Shown here in pieces: positions 29,606-39,941 of a stretch of 64,000 nt of DNA. A program made the translations under genes and the position numbers. The stretch's first letter is position 1, and the number at the start of each line of letters is the position of its first letter. The notes beneath the pieces are model-generated. The model was not told the DNA's origin, searched no databases, and worked only from the letters and a program-made list of their open reading frames with translations. The DNA comes from Leptospira sp. GIMC2001. Its GTDB lineage: Bacteria > Spirochaetota > Leptospiria > Leptospirales > Leptospiraceae. Location of the stretch: assembly GCF_028462125.1 (NCBI RefSeq), contig NZ_CP115468.1, positions 2,535,559 to 2,599,558 on the forward strand, read 5' to 3'.

Positions 29606-29797
29606 GAGAGGGTTTACAGAATTTACAAAAAAAATTCAATTTTGGTAAATTTTACTAATTTATTTTACCGATTTACAAATGAATGATTCCTAATTAAAAT
29701 TCCAAAATTTCTAGATTTAATTCATTTGGAGGTTTATATTTATATTTTTATATTTTTATTTTTTTGATTATATTTGCTACTGTTGCAATTTATGCTT
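29606..29797. other. AT-rich spacer before the lipoprotein cassette
   Basis: 192 bp separate uvrC from the cassette, both on the minus strand. The cassette end carries an inverted repeat (CCCTCTTGATT about 29578-29587 against AATCAAGAGAGGG at 29600-29612) lying across the putative start codon. The spacer also holds repeated TTTAC/GTAAA blocks and a long A/T-only run (~29738-29770). It presumably contains the cassette promoter. I could not pick out confident -35/-10 boxes or a hairpin-plus-T terminator for uvrC. Confidence 0.4.
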
Positions 29798-31624
29798 TTA
29801 CTGTGATTTCGGTTTCTTGAGTCCATCGACGATTTTTCGAGCTGTAGCCTCGCCAATCCCATCCACTTGCAAAAGTTCTTCAAAGGTCGCGTCCGATATT
29901 TTCTTTTTGCCTTGGAAATACTTCAATAGGTTTTTGCGTCTTGTAACTCCGATATCAGCAATGTCGTCGAGCAGAAGTTTTAATTCTGCCTTATTTCGCC
30001 TGAGTCTATGATAGGTGACACCAAATCGATGTGCTTCGTCTCTTAGGTTACGCAGTAGTCTCATCGAAGGAGAATTGATCGCAAAACTGTAAGGCTGCTT
30101 TTCACCCGGGAAATAAATTTCTTCGCGCTTTTTGGCAAGTCCAACCATCGGAAGATCGTGAATGTCAAGTGCAATTGCCACTTCGCATGCTCGGTTTAGT
30201 TGAGTTGGTCCACCATCAATGACTACTAGATCAGGAAGTGGCTCACCTTCATTGATGAGCCTCTGCAATCTACGCCCGATAACTTCGTGCATCATCGCTG
30301 GATCGTTGATTCCTTCATGTCCTCGGATTTTATAATGTCTGTAACCTTGCTTGTAGGGTTTGCCATCAACAAACATAACTCCACTGGCAACTGGTTCAAA
30401 TCCTTGGATATGACTTATATCATAACATTCAATCACACGTGGAAGATCACTTAGGTTCAAATTTTCTTGGAGTTCCTTTAAAGCCAACGTCTGGTCTTTC
30501 AATTTAGTTGCAAGAATTCGTTCCGTAAGAGAGAGTTCTGCGTTTCTTTCGGCAAGCCTAAGTAAGGATTTTTTCTGACCTTGGGCTGGAACTCGAATCT
30601 TCGGGCGAAAACCAAATTCATTTTGAATATGATCCATGAGCGGTTCAATTCCCGACCTAGCTTCTTCCGGTAAATAAATAGTTGTCGGAATAAATCTTGC
30701 TTGAAGATAATAATCTCTCAAGAAGGATTCTAGCAATTCTCGATTGGTCGAATCAATGAGTCCAGTTAAGGGAAAAGTTTTCTTAGCCTCTAGTCTTCCC
30801 GCACGCACTTCGAGAAGTACAACTTGTCCTTCATTATCTCGCCTCGCAAAAGAAACAACATCTTCATCACCTCCTTCAACACTTACAACAGTTTGCTTTT
30901 CTCGAACATGATTGATGCGCTCTAACATATCCCGAAAGTGAGCGGCAAGTTCAAATTCCATTTTTTCGGAGTGAGAAATCATACGAGCACGAAGATTATC
31001 TATTAGTATATCTTTTTTGCCTTCAAGAAATTGGAGAACTCTGTCAATCATCTCACCATACACTTCTTTGGTGATATTTCCTTGACAGGGACCAAGGCAG
31101 CGTCCAATATGAAAGTTCAGGCAAGGTCTTATGGGTTTGGCTAAAGGAAGTTTTAGCTTTGTTTTGCGTATTGGGAAAATTTTGTGAAGCATCTGCAGAG
31201 CATCACGTGCAGCCCGTCCATCTGTGAAAGGTCCAAAATATCGATCTCCATTGGCTCTTGGCCTTCTCGATAGATAAACCATAGGAAACATTTCTGACGT
31301 AGACACACAGATAAAAGGATATCTTTTATCATCTTTGAGTCTTACATTGAATTTTGGATTGTATTTTTTGATTAAGGTAGATTCAAGAATTAAGGCTTCG
31401 ACTTCGGTTGTGGTCGCAAACCAATCCAGATCATGAATCTCAATTTGCAAATGTCTAGTTTTGGTATCCGTAATATTCGGATTTAGATAGCTTCGAATCC
31501 GATTGGCAAGCCTTAGAGCTTTGCCAACATAAATCACTTCACCCTTGATATCTTTCCATAGATAACAACCTGGTTGATCTTTGAGATTCTTGATTTTCTC
31601 GAGGATGAGTTCTTTCATTTGCAA
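29798..31624 (-). CDS. uvrC: Excinuclease ABC subunit C
   Basis: UvrC makes both incisions around bulky DNA lesions in nucleotide-excision repair, with UvrA and UvrB. The 608 residues show the whole set of domains: GIY-YIG nuclease ([19 protein letters not shown], 3' incision), UVR motif for UvrB binding (~200-235), UvrC RNase-H-like domain ([10 protein letters not shown] and VIDGGPTQL, 5' incision) and C-terminal helix-hairpin-helix ([12 protein letters not shown]). Length is normal and the gene is complete. Confidence 0.97.
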   Translation of the reverse strand: MQMKELILEKIKNLKDQPGCYLWKDIKGEVIYVGKALRLANRIRSYLNPNITDTKTRHLQIEIHDLDWFATTTEVEALILESTLIKKYNPKFNVRLKDDKRYPFICVSTSEMFPMVYLSRRPRANGDRYFGPFTDGRAARDALQMLHKIFPIRKTKLKLPLAKPIRPCLNFHIGRCLGPCQGNITKEVYGEMIDRVLQFLEGKKDILIDNLRARMISHSEKMEFELAAHFRDMLERINHVREKQTVVSVEGGDEDVVSFARRDNEGQVVLLEVRAGRLEAKKTFPLTGLIDSTNRELLESFLRDYYLQARFIPTTIYLPEEARSGIEPLMDHIQNEFGFRPKIRVPAQGQKKSLLRLAERNAELSLTERILATKLKDQTLALKELQENLNLSDLPRVIECYDISHIQGFEPVASGVMFVDGKPYKQGYRHYKIRGHEGINDPAMMHEVIGRRLQRLINEGEPLPDLVVIDGGPTQLNRACEVAIALDIHDLPMVGLAKKREEIYFPGEKQPYSFAINSPSMRLLRNLRDEAHRFGVTYHRLRRNKAELKLLLDDIADIGVTRRKNLLKYFQGKKKISDATFEELLQVDGIGEATARKIVDGLKKPKSQ

Positions 31625-31669
31625 AAATAATTCTTGTAATTAGAGTTCGTTTTTCCCTAAACTAATGCT

Positions 31670-32212
31670 GTGGCTGTTCCTTACAATTTAGAAAAATCTC
31701 AATCCAAATTCAATCCAAAGTTAATTCTCAGAATTCTTGTAGTCGGACTTATCATCGGAGGATTGGTTGCTGTTCTGATCCGTTCCGTTTTCTACAATCC
31801 GATTCGAATTTCCACAGTTTCCATGGAGCCAACCCTTAATAAGGATCAAGTTTATTTTTTGAATAAATGGACAAAACCATACAATTTAGTTTTGGGTGAT
31901 ATTGTGCTCTGTGAGAGAGAGGCGGGCATGGTTGTTGGAAGAATTTTGGGAAAACCAAGCGACACAATTGCCATAGACAATAAAACAATTATTCGAAATG
32001 GAGAAATTTTGCCACCCAATCTATACCCGGCAGTATGGAAAGACGATAGACCGAGTCTTCCAATAGAATTTACAAATCGTGATAATCTAGGTGCGATTCG
32101 AATTCCGGAAAATAACTTTTTTCTAATTGGAGATAATCGAGATGAATCAATGGACTCTAGGCATTTTGGCACTGTGCCCTTCCAATGCATTTTAGGTACG
32201 ATTTCGCCCTGA
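31670..32212 (+). CDS. Signal peptidase I-like protein lacking the usual catalytic lysine
   Basis: S26 family, 180 residues with a GTG start and one N-terminal membrane anchor (~18-40). The nucleophile motif STVSMEPTL (Ser51) and the late motif GDNRDESMDSRHFG (154-167) are intact. In the lysine box, where signal peptidases have V-K-R-V/I-x-G-x-P-G-D, this protein reads VGRILGKPSD: Gly90 replaces the general-base lysine and Ser replaces the second Gly. It could be inactive, use another base such as Lys95, or be specialised. It stands upstream of gap, 59 bp away, in the same direction. Confidence 0.8.
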   Translation: MAVPYNLEKSQSKFNPKLILRILVVGLIIGGLVAVLIRSVFYNPIRISTVSMEPTLNKDQVYFLNKWTKPYNLVLGDIVLCEREAGMVVGRILGKPSDTIAIDNKTIIRNGEILPPNLYPAVWKDDRPSLPIEFTNRDNLGAIRIPENNFFLIGDNRDESMDSRHFGTVPFQCILGTISP

Positions 32213-32268
32213 ATCTCAGTTTACAGATATCCGTTATGACACAAAGTGGAAAAAAAACCTCGGAGTAG

Positions 32269-33279
<1,011 letters not shown>

Positions 33280-33281
33280 GA

Positions 33282-34472
33282 ATGAATCTTCCAAAAATTG
33301 AAAATGAGAATTTCGCTGGCAAAAGAGTATTTCTACGGGTGGACTTCAACGTCCCCCTAGAAAACGGAGTCGTAACAGATGTTACGAGAATTGAGAAAAC
33401 CCTTCCTACAATTGAACTCCTTATAAAACAAGGTGCAAAAATTGTGATCGCAAGCCATTTGGGAAGACCTGCAGGCAAACCAAATCCAGAATTTTCTATG
33501 AAGCAGGTCTTCGAGAAATTCAAAGAATTGGTAACTTGCCCTGTTGCATTTTCTGATAAGGTAGTTGGCCCCGAAGTTAAGGCACTCACTCAATCACTCA
33601 AGAATGGTGAAATCTTGGTCATAGAAAATCTCAGATTCCATGCGGAAGAAGAAGCCAATGATAAAAAATTTAGCAAATCTTTGAGCGAACTCGCTGATGT
33701 TTATATCAACGATGCTTTTGGCGCAGCCCATAGAGCTCATGCATCGACCGAAGGAATCACTCATGAGATTCCTTCTTTTGCTGGGCTTCTCATGAGAAAA
33801 GAAATCGAAATGCTTTCCTCTCTCGTTACTCGTCCGAAGAAACCTTTTGTTGCGATCATTGGTGGTTCAAAAGTATCCACGAAGATTAAAATTCTTAAGA
33901 ACCTAATCGACAAGGTGGATTATATTTTGATTGGCGGTGGAATGTCTTATACATTTCTCAAATCCCGTGCAATTCCGATTGGAACTTCACTTTTTGAAAA
34001 AGACTATGAAGTGCAAGCGTATCAATTGATTGATTCGTCTGGCGTGCAAGGAATCAACCTGCAACTTCCGGTTGATCACGTGATTGCGGATTCATTTTCC
34101 GATAAAGCCAAAACAAAAACCGTTGATAAAATGGGAATTCTGGATGGTTGGATGGGAATGGATATTGGACCGAAAACCGTATCCAATTACGAAAAAATCA
34201 TCAAGGATGCCGCGACCATTTTCTGGAACGGACCTATGGGTGTTTTTGAAATGGATAAATTCGCAAACGGAACCACTCAAATCGCAAAAGCAGTTGCCAA
34301 GTCCAAAGCAGTGTCTATAGTTGGTGGCGGTGATTCTATTGCCGCAATCAATAAAGCTAAGGTTGCCGACAAAATCACGCATATTTCAACGGGTGGTGGA
34401 GCTTCTCTAGAATTCCTAGAAGGCAAAACTCTTCCTGGTGTTAAGGCATTGATCGAAGGAGCCAAAGAATGA
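33282..34472 (+). CDS. pgk: Phosphoglycerate kinase
   Basis: Transfers phosphate from 1,3-bisphosphoglycerate to ADP. 396 residues with [25 protein letters not shown], the hinge region and the C-terminal nucleotide loop [10 protein letters not shown] and [11 protein letters not shown]. The ribosome site AGGATAAG is formed by the end of gap. The stop overlaps the tpiA start by 4 bp (ATGA), so the three enzymes are translated together. Confidence 0.98.
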   Translation: MNLPKIENENFAGKRVFLRVDFNVPLENGVVTDVTRIEKTLPTIELLIKQGAKIVIASHLGRPAGKPNPEFSMKQVFEKFKELVTCPVAFSDKVVGPEVKALTQSLKNGEILVIENLRFHAEEEANDKKFSKSLSELADVYINDAFGAAHRAHASTEGITHEIPSFAGLLMRKEIEMLSSLVTRPKKPFVAIIGGSKVSTKIKILKNLIDKVDYILIGGGMSYTFLKSRAIPIGTSLFEKDYEVQAYQLIDSSGVQGINLQLPVDHVIADSFSDKAKTKTVDKMGILDGWMGMDIGPKTVSNYEKIIKDAATIFWNGPMGVFEMDKFANGTTQIAKAVAKSKAVSIVGGGDSIAAINKAKVADKITHISTGGGASLEFLEGKTLPGVKALIEGAKE

Positions 34473-35218
34473 GACCAACAATACTTGCAGGCAATTGGAA
34501 GATGAATCTATCCTTGAGTGAAGCTACTGAACTTGCTCGGGGAATTCGTGACGGATACAAATCGGATTCTAAGAAAGAAGCTTGGGTTTTCCCAAGCCAT
34601 TTGCATATTCCAGGCGTTTCGGAAATTTTGTCTGGAACCAATGTCAAGGTCGGATTGCAAAACATCTATCCATCTGCCCTTACTGCCATGACTGGTGAGA
34701 TTTCTCCTGATCAAGGTGAAGATTTTGGAATCAAACTTGCTCTTGTCGGACACTCTGAACGCAGACAATTTCTTGGTGAGACCAATGCTGTCTGTAGAGA
34801 AAAAGTTCATTTCCTTCTCACCAAGGGATGGACTGTGGTTTATTGCATTGGTGAGAAGATTGAAGAAAGAGAAGCTGGCAAAACTTTCGATATTCTTTCA
34901 AGCCAAATCAAAGAAGGACTCAAGGACATCTCAAGCGATCTTATGACAAAACTCGTGTTAGCTTACGAGCCAGTATGGGCAATCGGAACTGGTAAGACAG
35001 CAACCCCGGAAATTGCACAAGAAGCACATGCCTTTATTCGTAAGGAAATCTCTCAGCTATTTGTTGGTGGTGATAAAATCGCCGATGCCATGCCAATTCT
35101 CTACGGTGGATCTGTTAAACCAGACAATGTCAAATCACTTCTTGATCAAAAAGATATTGATGGCGGTCTGGTTGGTGGTGCTAGTCAGAAAGTTTCGTCT
35201 TATTTAGGTTTGTTTTAG
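34469..35218 (+). CDS. tpiA: Triosephosphate isomerase
   Basis: Interconverts dihydroxyacetone phosphate and glyceraldehyde 3-phosphate. 249 residues with AGNWKMNLS (active-site Lys), [13 protein letters not shown] (His), [17 protein letters not shown] (Glu) and [10 protein letters not shown]. Last gene of the glycolytic operon. A structured GC-rich element begins immediately after its stop codon. Confidence 0.98.
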   Translation: MRPTILAGNWKMNLSLSEATELARGIRDGYKSDSKKEAWVFPSHLHIPGVSEILSGTNVKVGLQNIYPSALTAMTGEISPDQGEDFGIKLALVGHSERRQFLGETNAVCREKVHFLLTKGWTVVYCIGEKIEEREAGKTFDILSSQIKEGLKDISSDLMTKLVLAYEPVWAIGTGKTATPEIAQEAHAFIRKEISQLFVGGDKIADAMPILYGGSVKPDNVKSLLDQKDIDGGLVGGASQKVSSYLGLF

Positions 35219-35220
35219 GC

Positions 35221-35460
35221 GAAGTAGCCCCTTCTCCCCAGCACAATTTCCTTCGGAAAGTTATGCTGGACAAGTCCCGACTCACCTTTTAGTCCAGTCA
35301 CCACTACAACAAAGGAGCGTCAGCGACTGAGTGGTGCTGGATTCGCACGAGGGTTGATGTATAGGTTCGCCTTACCATCTCTCGTCGGGAGTTGGACATC
35401 CTGATCCAAAATCCCGACGCACCCCTTCCGTGGGGTGCTGCGAGAGATGGCAATGGCTCA
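35221..35460. repeat. GC-rich multi-hairpin element downstream of tpiA
   Basis: No ORF is convincing here, but the sequence is full of complementary segments. CCAGCA/TGCTGG closes a UUCG-type hairpin at 35238-35269. CCAGTCACCACT (35294-35305) pairs with AGTGGTGCTGG (35330-35340). CCATCTCTCG (35375-35384) pairs perfectly with CGAGAGATGG (35441-35450) and encloses two further hairpins, TCGGGA/TCCCGA (35385-35417, itself containing TTGGA/TCCAA) and GCACCCC/GGGGTGC (35419-35438), giving a three-way junction. Bases 35401-35460 are 36/60 G+C, well above the surroundings. It may be a mobile repeat, a structured RNA, or the tpiA terminator region; no T-run follows the stems. Confidence 0.7.
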
Positions 35461-35481
35461 CTGGAGTTTCTCTATATTATA

Positions 35482-35503
35482 ATTATATTATATTATATTA
35501 TAT
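35482..35503. repeat. Pentanucleotide repeat (ATTAT)4
   Basis: Four tandem ATTAT units plus AT, directly after the GC-rich element. A short simple repeat of this kind may vary in length between strains. No gene nearby would change frame. Confidence 0.8.
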
Positions 35504-35554
35504 CCTAACCAAATCAAATCAACATTAATAACATCCAAGTCCATCACCACTCTC

Positions 35555-35825
35555 CGTGATCTTTGATTTAACTCTGTGCCTCTGTGTGAAACCTCTTCGT
35601 AGTTTATTTTAACCACACCTTTTTACCACAAAAAAAATAATTCACACAAAGACACAAAGAACACAGAAAAAATAAAAAATTGACTGAACAATAATTACAA
35701 ACTAAAAATAAAACAGTCAACTACCAAACCTAATATTGCTCTTAGTGATCTTTGCGCGAACCTAGCGAACTTTGTGGTAATCTTTATTACCACAAAAGAC
35801 ACAAAGTATACGCAAAGAAATTGAT
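35555..35825. repeat. Degenerate CACAAAG / CTTTGTG inverted repeats
   Basis: Two palindromic copies. In the first, CTGTGCCTCTGTGTGAA (~35573-35590) faces TTCACACAAAGACACAAAGA (~35641-35660). In the second, TTTGTGGTAAT (35771-35781) and ATTACCACAAA (35786-35796) form a perfect 11-bp stem with a 4-nt loop, flanked by CTTTGCG...CGCAAAG. Similar 'cacaaagacacaaag' blocks are familiar as intergenic repeats in several bacterial genomes. They probably represent small non-autonomous elements. I see no coding potential in 35219-36021. Confidence 0.65.
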
Positions 35826-35974
35826 TCGCGCTTTCGTTCCCATTTTTTTTATGCAAATTTTTTCGGATTAGGGTAGTTTCTCACAAATCACATAAAATAC
35901 ATTTGTAAATCTTAGTTGTAAATCGAAATGGACAAGAGAATTGGTTATTAAATAGATTGAATCGCAATCTTGCC

Positions 35975-35990
35975 CAGGGCTTAAGCCCTG
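35975..35990. repeat. Perfect 16-bp palindrome CAGGGCTTAAGCCCTG
   Basis: A perfect palindrome 32 bp past the DUF7000 stop, in the same non-coding island. Cores of this type occur as dispersed intergenic repeats in several genomes. It could also serve as a terminator stem for the DUF7000 gene read on the minus strand, although no T-run follows on that side. Confidence 0.6.
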
Positions 35991-36021
35991 CTCTTTTCCA
36001 TCCATCACCAATTCTCCCCAT

Positions 36022-36522
36022 CTATTTTATTTTGCTCAGTTTTATTTCCTGGAGAATTTCATCGGTTGTAATAACTAGCTTTTCTTCAATTTTCTTGGTT
36101 AGCTTATCTAAGTCATTGAAGTTCGGACTTTCGATTAGAACTGCTTCGAGAATCGAATACTGTGGTTTTGTGGTTCGATTTTTGTTCCACTTTGTTGTTT
36201 TAAAATATTCCCAATATTTTTCTTGTATCGGAATCGTCTGCCCCAATAGCCAAATTTCAAATTGCATCTTTACATGATTGAGAACCAAACCCATTTTTAA
36301 TTTCCTATCTTTTAGGAACTCATTAGAGTAATAGAAATAGGTGTAATCCATATAACCTTGGAAGAGACTTCCAAAGCTGTAGCTATCGGTAAGATTTTTT
36401 GACAAGGCAGTTCCGAGTCTAGACATATACTTCATAAGCCCTATATATGCTTCTTGAATATCGCCTTGATCGAGTTGATCCTTATAGGCTTTTACGTAAA
36501 AGTTTAGATCCTTCAAATTCAA
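36022..36522 (-). CDS. DUF7000 family protein
   Basis: 166 residues, soluble. The sequence order AYKDQLDQGDIQEAYIGLMKYM, QGYMDYTYF, LKDRKLKMGLVLNH, MQFEIWLLG, EKYWEYFK, NFNDLDKLTKKIE matches the pattern I know from the DUF7000 family, found scattered in Firmicutes and others. The role is unknown. It is inserted, on the opposite strand, between tpiA and secG and next to the repeat island, which suggests acquisition. A 7-bp hairpin TTATCTA/TAGATAA lies upstream at 36542-36559. Confidence 0.75.
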   Translation of the reverse strand: MNLKDLNFYVKAYKDQLDQGDIQEAYIGLMKYMSRLGTALSKNLTDSYSFGSLFQGYMDYTYFYYSNEFLKDRKLKMGLVLNHVKMQFEIWLLGQTIPIQEKYWEYFKTTKWNKNRTTKPQYSILEAVLIESPNFNDLDKLTKKIEEKLVITTDEILQEIKLSKIK

Positions 36523-36724
36523 TCACCTTTTTCAATGCTATTTATCTATTTGTAGATAAGCGCATAATAAATTCCAATTCTATTGATAAATAGGAAAATT
36601 TGGATTTAGAATCCACAAAATCTTCCGTCCAATATCATAAATAAACCCCGTTTTTCGGGCGAAATCATCCTATTCTTGGTTTTTGATTGTCCTACAGGAG
36701 CACAATTCATAATTTGGAGATACT

Positions 36725-37060
36725 ATGGGTTTTTTAATTACTACAGTTTTGGTCTTATTTGGCATCAATTGCCTTTTTCTAATCTTCCTCGTAATGGTTC
36801 AGTCTGGCAAAGGCGGAAGCACTGGCGGAATGCTAACCGGTGGTGGATCTTCCAGCGCTTTTGGTGCGTCTACTGCTGATGTAATGACCAAAATTACAAG
36901 ATGGTCGGGAGTACTATTCATTGTCCTCGCTCTAGTTCTTTCGTTTCTATTTGCAAAAACAGATGACACTTTAGTTCCAGAAACAATGCCCGCAGGTTCA
37001 CTGATAGAAGCTCTTCCTGATGCAGAAAATCAAGAAGCAACAACTCCTGCCGGAGAGTAG
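36725..37060 (+). CDS. secG: Preprotein translocase subunit SecG
   Basis: Accessory subunit of the SecYEG channel in the cytoplasmic membrane. 111 residues with two membrane segments (~3-25 and ~57-77) joined by the diagnostic loop VQSGKGG...[16 protein letters not shown] lies 5 nt before the ATG. An acidic tail of ~30 residues follows the second segment. Probably the first gene of an operon with the next three genes. Confidence 0.95.
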   Translation: MGFLITTVLVLFGINCLFLIFLVMVQSGKGGSTGGMLTGGGSSSAFGASTADVMTKITRWSGVLFIVLALVLSFLFAKTDDTLVPETMPAGSLIEALPDAENQEATTPAGE

Positions 37061-37073
37061 AATCTCAAAATTT

Positions 37074-37802
37074 GTGAGAATCGGTAGAAATTTCTTACCG
37101 ATTCGAGCTAATCTATCCTCAATTCAAAGTCTGTATTTTAAAATTACAGCTATTGCTTTTTTTATTTCTCTACTTCCTCTCAACTCTATTCATCCGCAGT
37201 CTGCTATAAGTGCAGCAGATCGGGAAGAACTTCGTTTGGATGAGACAATTCGTAACCTGTATTCTGGCCTAGCTAGATCTAGAAGTTTGTTATCTATTCA
37301 GAATATTAAAACTTTGCCAGCTAACACAATCGTTACGTTCAAAGGTAAGTATCCAAATCGAACTGGAATGAAAATTGTAAAATACAATGTAGTCCAAGAT
37401 CCAATGGATAGACTCAATATAAAAACTTCTGAAGAGAAATCTATCTATTTGGAATTCAATGGTTCTGTTCTATCCAAAGTTGAATACAATGTTCAAATAG
37501 AAGAAACCGGCTCCACTCCCAGAAATTACACACGCATTGTTGACGAGACTCCCATGGATTCTAATATGAATGATATTGAAATCCATGCCTTCGAAGGAGC
37601 TTCAGGTGATCTCTATCCTATCTCCGCCCTTCCCAATGACGGAATCAATCACCAACGCAATAGTTTCAAAAAGAACTTTTATATAAAATTATTACAAGAC
37701 TCACTAATGCAAGTGAATCTAATTTTGGAATTACAAAAGAAATCCCAGAATAACTATCACGACAAAAAACTGAACCAACTCAAAAATTCCTTAGGGTATT
37801 GA
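37074..37802 (+). CDS. Predicted exported protein, unknown
   Basis: About 242 residues from a GTG at 37074, which avoids overlapping secG; an ATG at 37020 would overlap secG by ~40 bp. A hydrophobic signal (~22-42, ITAIAFFISLLPL) is followed by a soluble domain with no motif I recognise. Its stop is 1 bp before the sensor-kinase start, so it is co-transcribed with the two-component genes and could be a periplasmic partner of that kinase, which is inference from position only. Confidence 0.6.
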   Translation: MRIGRNFLPIRANLSSIQSLYFKITAIAFFISLLPLNSIHPQSAISAADREELRLDETIRNLYSGLARSRSLLSIQNIKTLPANTIVTFKGKYPNRTGMKIVKYNVVQDPMDRLNIKTSEEKSIYLEFNGSVLSKVEYNVQIEETGSTPRNYTRIVDETPMDSNMNDIEIHAFEGASGDLYPISALPNDGINHQRNSFKKNFYIKLLQDSLMQVNLILELQKKSQNNYHDKKLNQLKNSLGY

Positions 37803-37803
37803 G

Positions 37804-38934
37804 ATGGAACCAAGTTCAATAAACTATCAAGAAAAAGTTATTGAATTGGAGTCTCTGCTTGACGGAATCAGTGACCCACTGTTCCAAATTGGTCTAGATT
37901 TCCGTATAAAAATAGCTAACAAATCCACAAAAGATTTTTCAAACCAAAATTATCCATTGATGAATCAACTTTGCTATGAAGCAATCTATGGTAGAGAGGA
38001 AATCTGCCCCTATTGCCCAATGCTTGAAGGTAACAGCACAATTCCAATGGAAAAGGTTTTTACCAAAAAAAATAATGGAAAATTTCTATCAAAAAGTAGA
38101 GAAATTCTCTTCAAGAAAAAAGAAAGAACTCAAAATCTCTACATAGACTTTTTTCCAGTTGAGAAAAATGGAATTCTTACTTCGATTGTTGAGAAAATTT
38201 CGGACATTACATCAATCAAAGAAAAAGAAGAAGAATCTCTACGTATGAGAAATTTAGCATCAATCGGGATATTGGTGTCTGGAGTAGCACATGAATTGAA
38301 CAATCCACTAACTGGCATTAGCTTAACATTGCAAAATCTACAGAATAGTCTTAAAACAAGTTCAATAGAGTTTATTGAAAAAAGGTTAGAGATGATTCGA
38401 AACGATGCCTCTCGCGCAGCAATGATTGTTTCTGAAATCATATCTTTCGCGAAATCAGATAAACTAAAAGTAAGCCAAGGTGATATCTGCGAAACTATTA
38501 CCAAAGCTCGAGAAAACGTTGTGCGCTTGTATCCTGTCCTCAGCAAGAATATAGAATGGCAATTGGAATTTGAAAACCACTATTTACTTCCGTTCAATCC
38601 GTTCAAATTGGAACGTGTGTTTCTGAATATATTTCGAAACTCTCTACAAGCTTTTGATTACCGCAAAGGTTTTATTCGAATCGAAGTAAGAAAAACAAAG
38701 AATATGCTTCATGTTATCATTGAAGATAATGCTGGAGGAATACCCCAGAAAATTATTGATAAGATTTTTGATCCTTTTTATTCTAATAATAAGCAGTCAA
38801 ATGGTACTGGACTAGGGTTATCTATTTGCTATTCTATTATAAAAGAGCATAATGGTAACATTATTGTTAAAAGCTATGAGGATAGAACTAGATTTACAAT
38901 CTCAATACCTTACCCAAGCAAGTTGGATTCATGA
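37804..38934 (+). CDS. PAS-type sensor histidine kinase
   Basis: 376 residues, cytoplasmic. The PAS domain (~12-130) contains [17 protein letters not shown], a cysteine pair (68 and 71) seen in a subset of PAS domains and possibly redox- or metal-responsive. The phospho-acceptor is His163 in [13 protein letters not shown]. The GHKL ATPase domain has the N box [17 protein letters not shown] and GTGLGLSI. No membrane segment is present. Its stop overlaps the next gene, a receiver protein, by 4 bp, making a cognate pair likely. Confidence 0.93.
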   Translation: MEPSSINYQEKVIELESLLDGISDPLFQIGLDFRIKIANKSTKDFSNQNYPLMNQLCYEAIYGREEICPYCPMLEGNSTIPMEKVFTKKNNGKFLSKSREILFKKKERTQNLYIDFFPVEKNGILTSIVEKISDITSIKEKEEESLRMRNLASIGILVSGVAHELNNPLTGISLTLQNLQNSLKTSSIEFIEKRLEMIRNDASRAAMIVSEIISFAKSDKLKVSQGDICETITKARENVVRLYPVLSKNIEWQLEFENHYLLPFNPFKLERVFLNIFRNSLQAFDYRKGFIRIEVRKTKNMLHVIIEDNAGGIPQKIIDKIFDPFYSNNKQSNGTGLGLSICYSIIKEHNGNIIVKSYEDRTRFTISIPYPSKLDS

Positions 38935-39926
38935 ATACTAAACATATTCTTATTGTTGAAGATATTCATTCTATTCGAGAAGGAATTAAGGATTTACTAT
39001 CCACTAATTATCTAGTTTCCGATGCAGAAAATTATGATCAGGCTATAGAAATTTTACAAAACACAAAAATTGACTTAGTAATTACTGATATCCGAATGCC
39101 AGGAAAGTCTGGTTTAGATCTTGTTGAATACATCCGCACCAATTATCCGAATATTATTTATTCACTAATCACAGCTTATAATATAAATGACTATATTCAT
39201 TTTGCTAAGGAACATGATGTTTGGAATATTATTCCAAAGTATTCATTTCTAGATATCAAAGTTATTGAAGTAATGGTGTATAAACTTCTCACGAAAGATA
39301 TTTTCGGAGTAGAGAAATATTTTGATAGTGACTTCGAAGTTATCACTAATCGTGCCGACAAACCCTATGAAGATCCACCGAAATCAGGAATCATTTACAA
39401 AACGATTAAATCAGATCGAGAGAGAAATATTCTCACTGGCAAAATCTCCAAGTTCATGATTCAAAATGGAGCTCCTAAATCTATTCAACAAGTTTTAGAA
39501 GAACTAACGTCTAACGCAATGATTCGTGCACCCAAAGACAATGACGGTAGGTATAAATATCAATTTGAAATTCCATCCAATGATCTAATTGTACCTCTAG
39601 AAAATATTGACCTTCAACCAGAAGATTATTTTACCATTGGATATGGACAGAGTAAAGATTCTTTTATTCTTGTTACCCAAGATCGATTTGGGTCTCTTCG
39701 AAAAGATGAAATTTTGCACCGCTTAGATAGACATATCACCAGTGACGATACAACCGGATTCCCTGTTGGAATTTCAGATTCGCATGGACGGGGTTTGTAT
39801 ATCTGTCGAGAAATCAGTGATCAATTGATCTTTAATATAAAGCATGATCAGAAAACGGAAATTATTTCCCTTATTGACAAATCTGGTCGATCTGGATTCA
39901 AATCTCTTTCCATATATGAGAACTAA
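38931..39926 (+). CDS. Response regulator with GHKL (anti-sigma-like) ATPase output
   Basis: 331 residues. The receiver domain (~1-120) has the acidic pair ED (10-11), phospho-acceptor Asp53 (VITDIRMPG) and Lys103. Instead of a DNA-binding domain the C-terminal part (~165-325) is a GHKL ATPase fold: N box [10 protein letters not shown] (188-197), QDRFGSL as the G1-like site and [11 protein letters not shown] as the G2-like loop. This resembles RsbW/SpoIIAB-type kinases and points to output through a partner-switch or protein phosphorylation. It is co-translated with the kinase (4-bp overlap). Confidence 0.82.
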   Translation: MNTKHILIVEDIHSIREGIKDLLSTNYLVSDAENYDQAIEILQNTKIDLVITDIRMPGKSGLDLVEYIRTNYPNIIYSLITAYNINDYIHFAKEHDVWNIIPKYSFLDIKVIEVMVYKLLTKDIFGVEKYFDSDFEVITNRADKPYEDPPKSGIIYKTIKSDRERNILTGKISKFMIQNGAPKSIQQVLEELTSNAMIRAPKDNDGRYKYQFEIPSNDLIVPLENIDLQPEDYFTIGYGQSKDSFILVTQDRFGSLRKDEILHRLDRHITSDDTTGFPVGISDSHGRGLYICREISDQLIFNIKHDQKTEIISLIDKSGRSGFKSLSIYEN

Positions 39927-39941
39927 TCAATCTAAATTGAA

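Noticed and set aside
35219..36021. CRISPR array or attC integron site in the tpiA-secG interval
   Set aside because: Repeats are inverted and unequal, with no regular direct repeats and spacers, no cas genes, no integrase and no attC core sequences.
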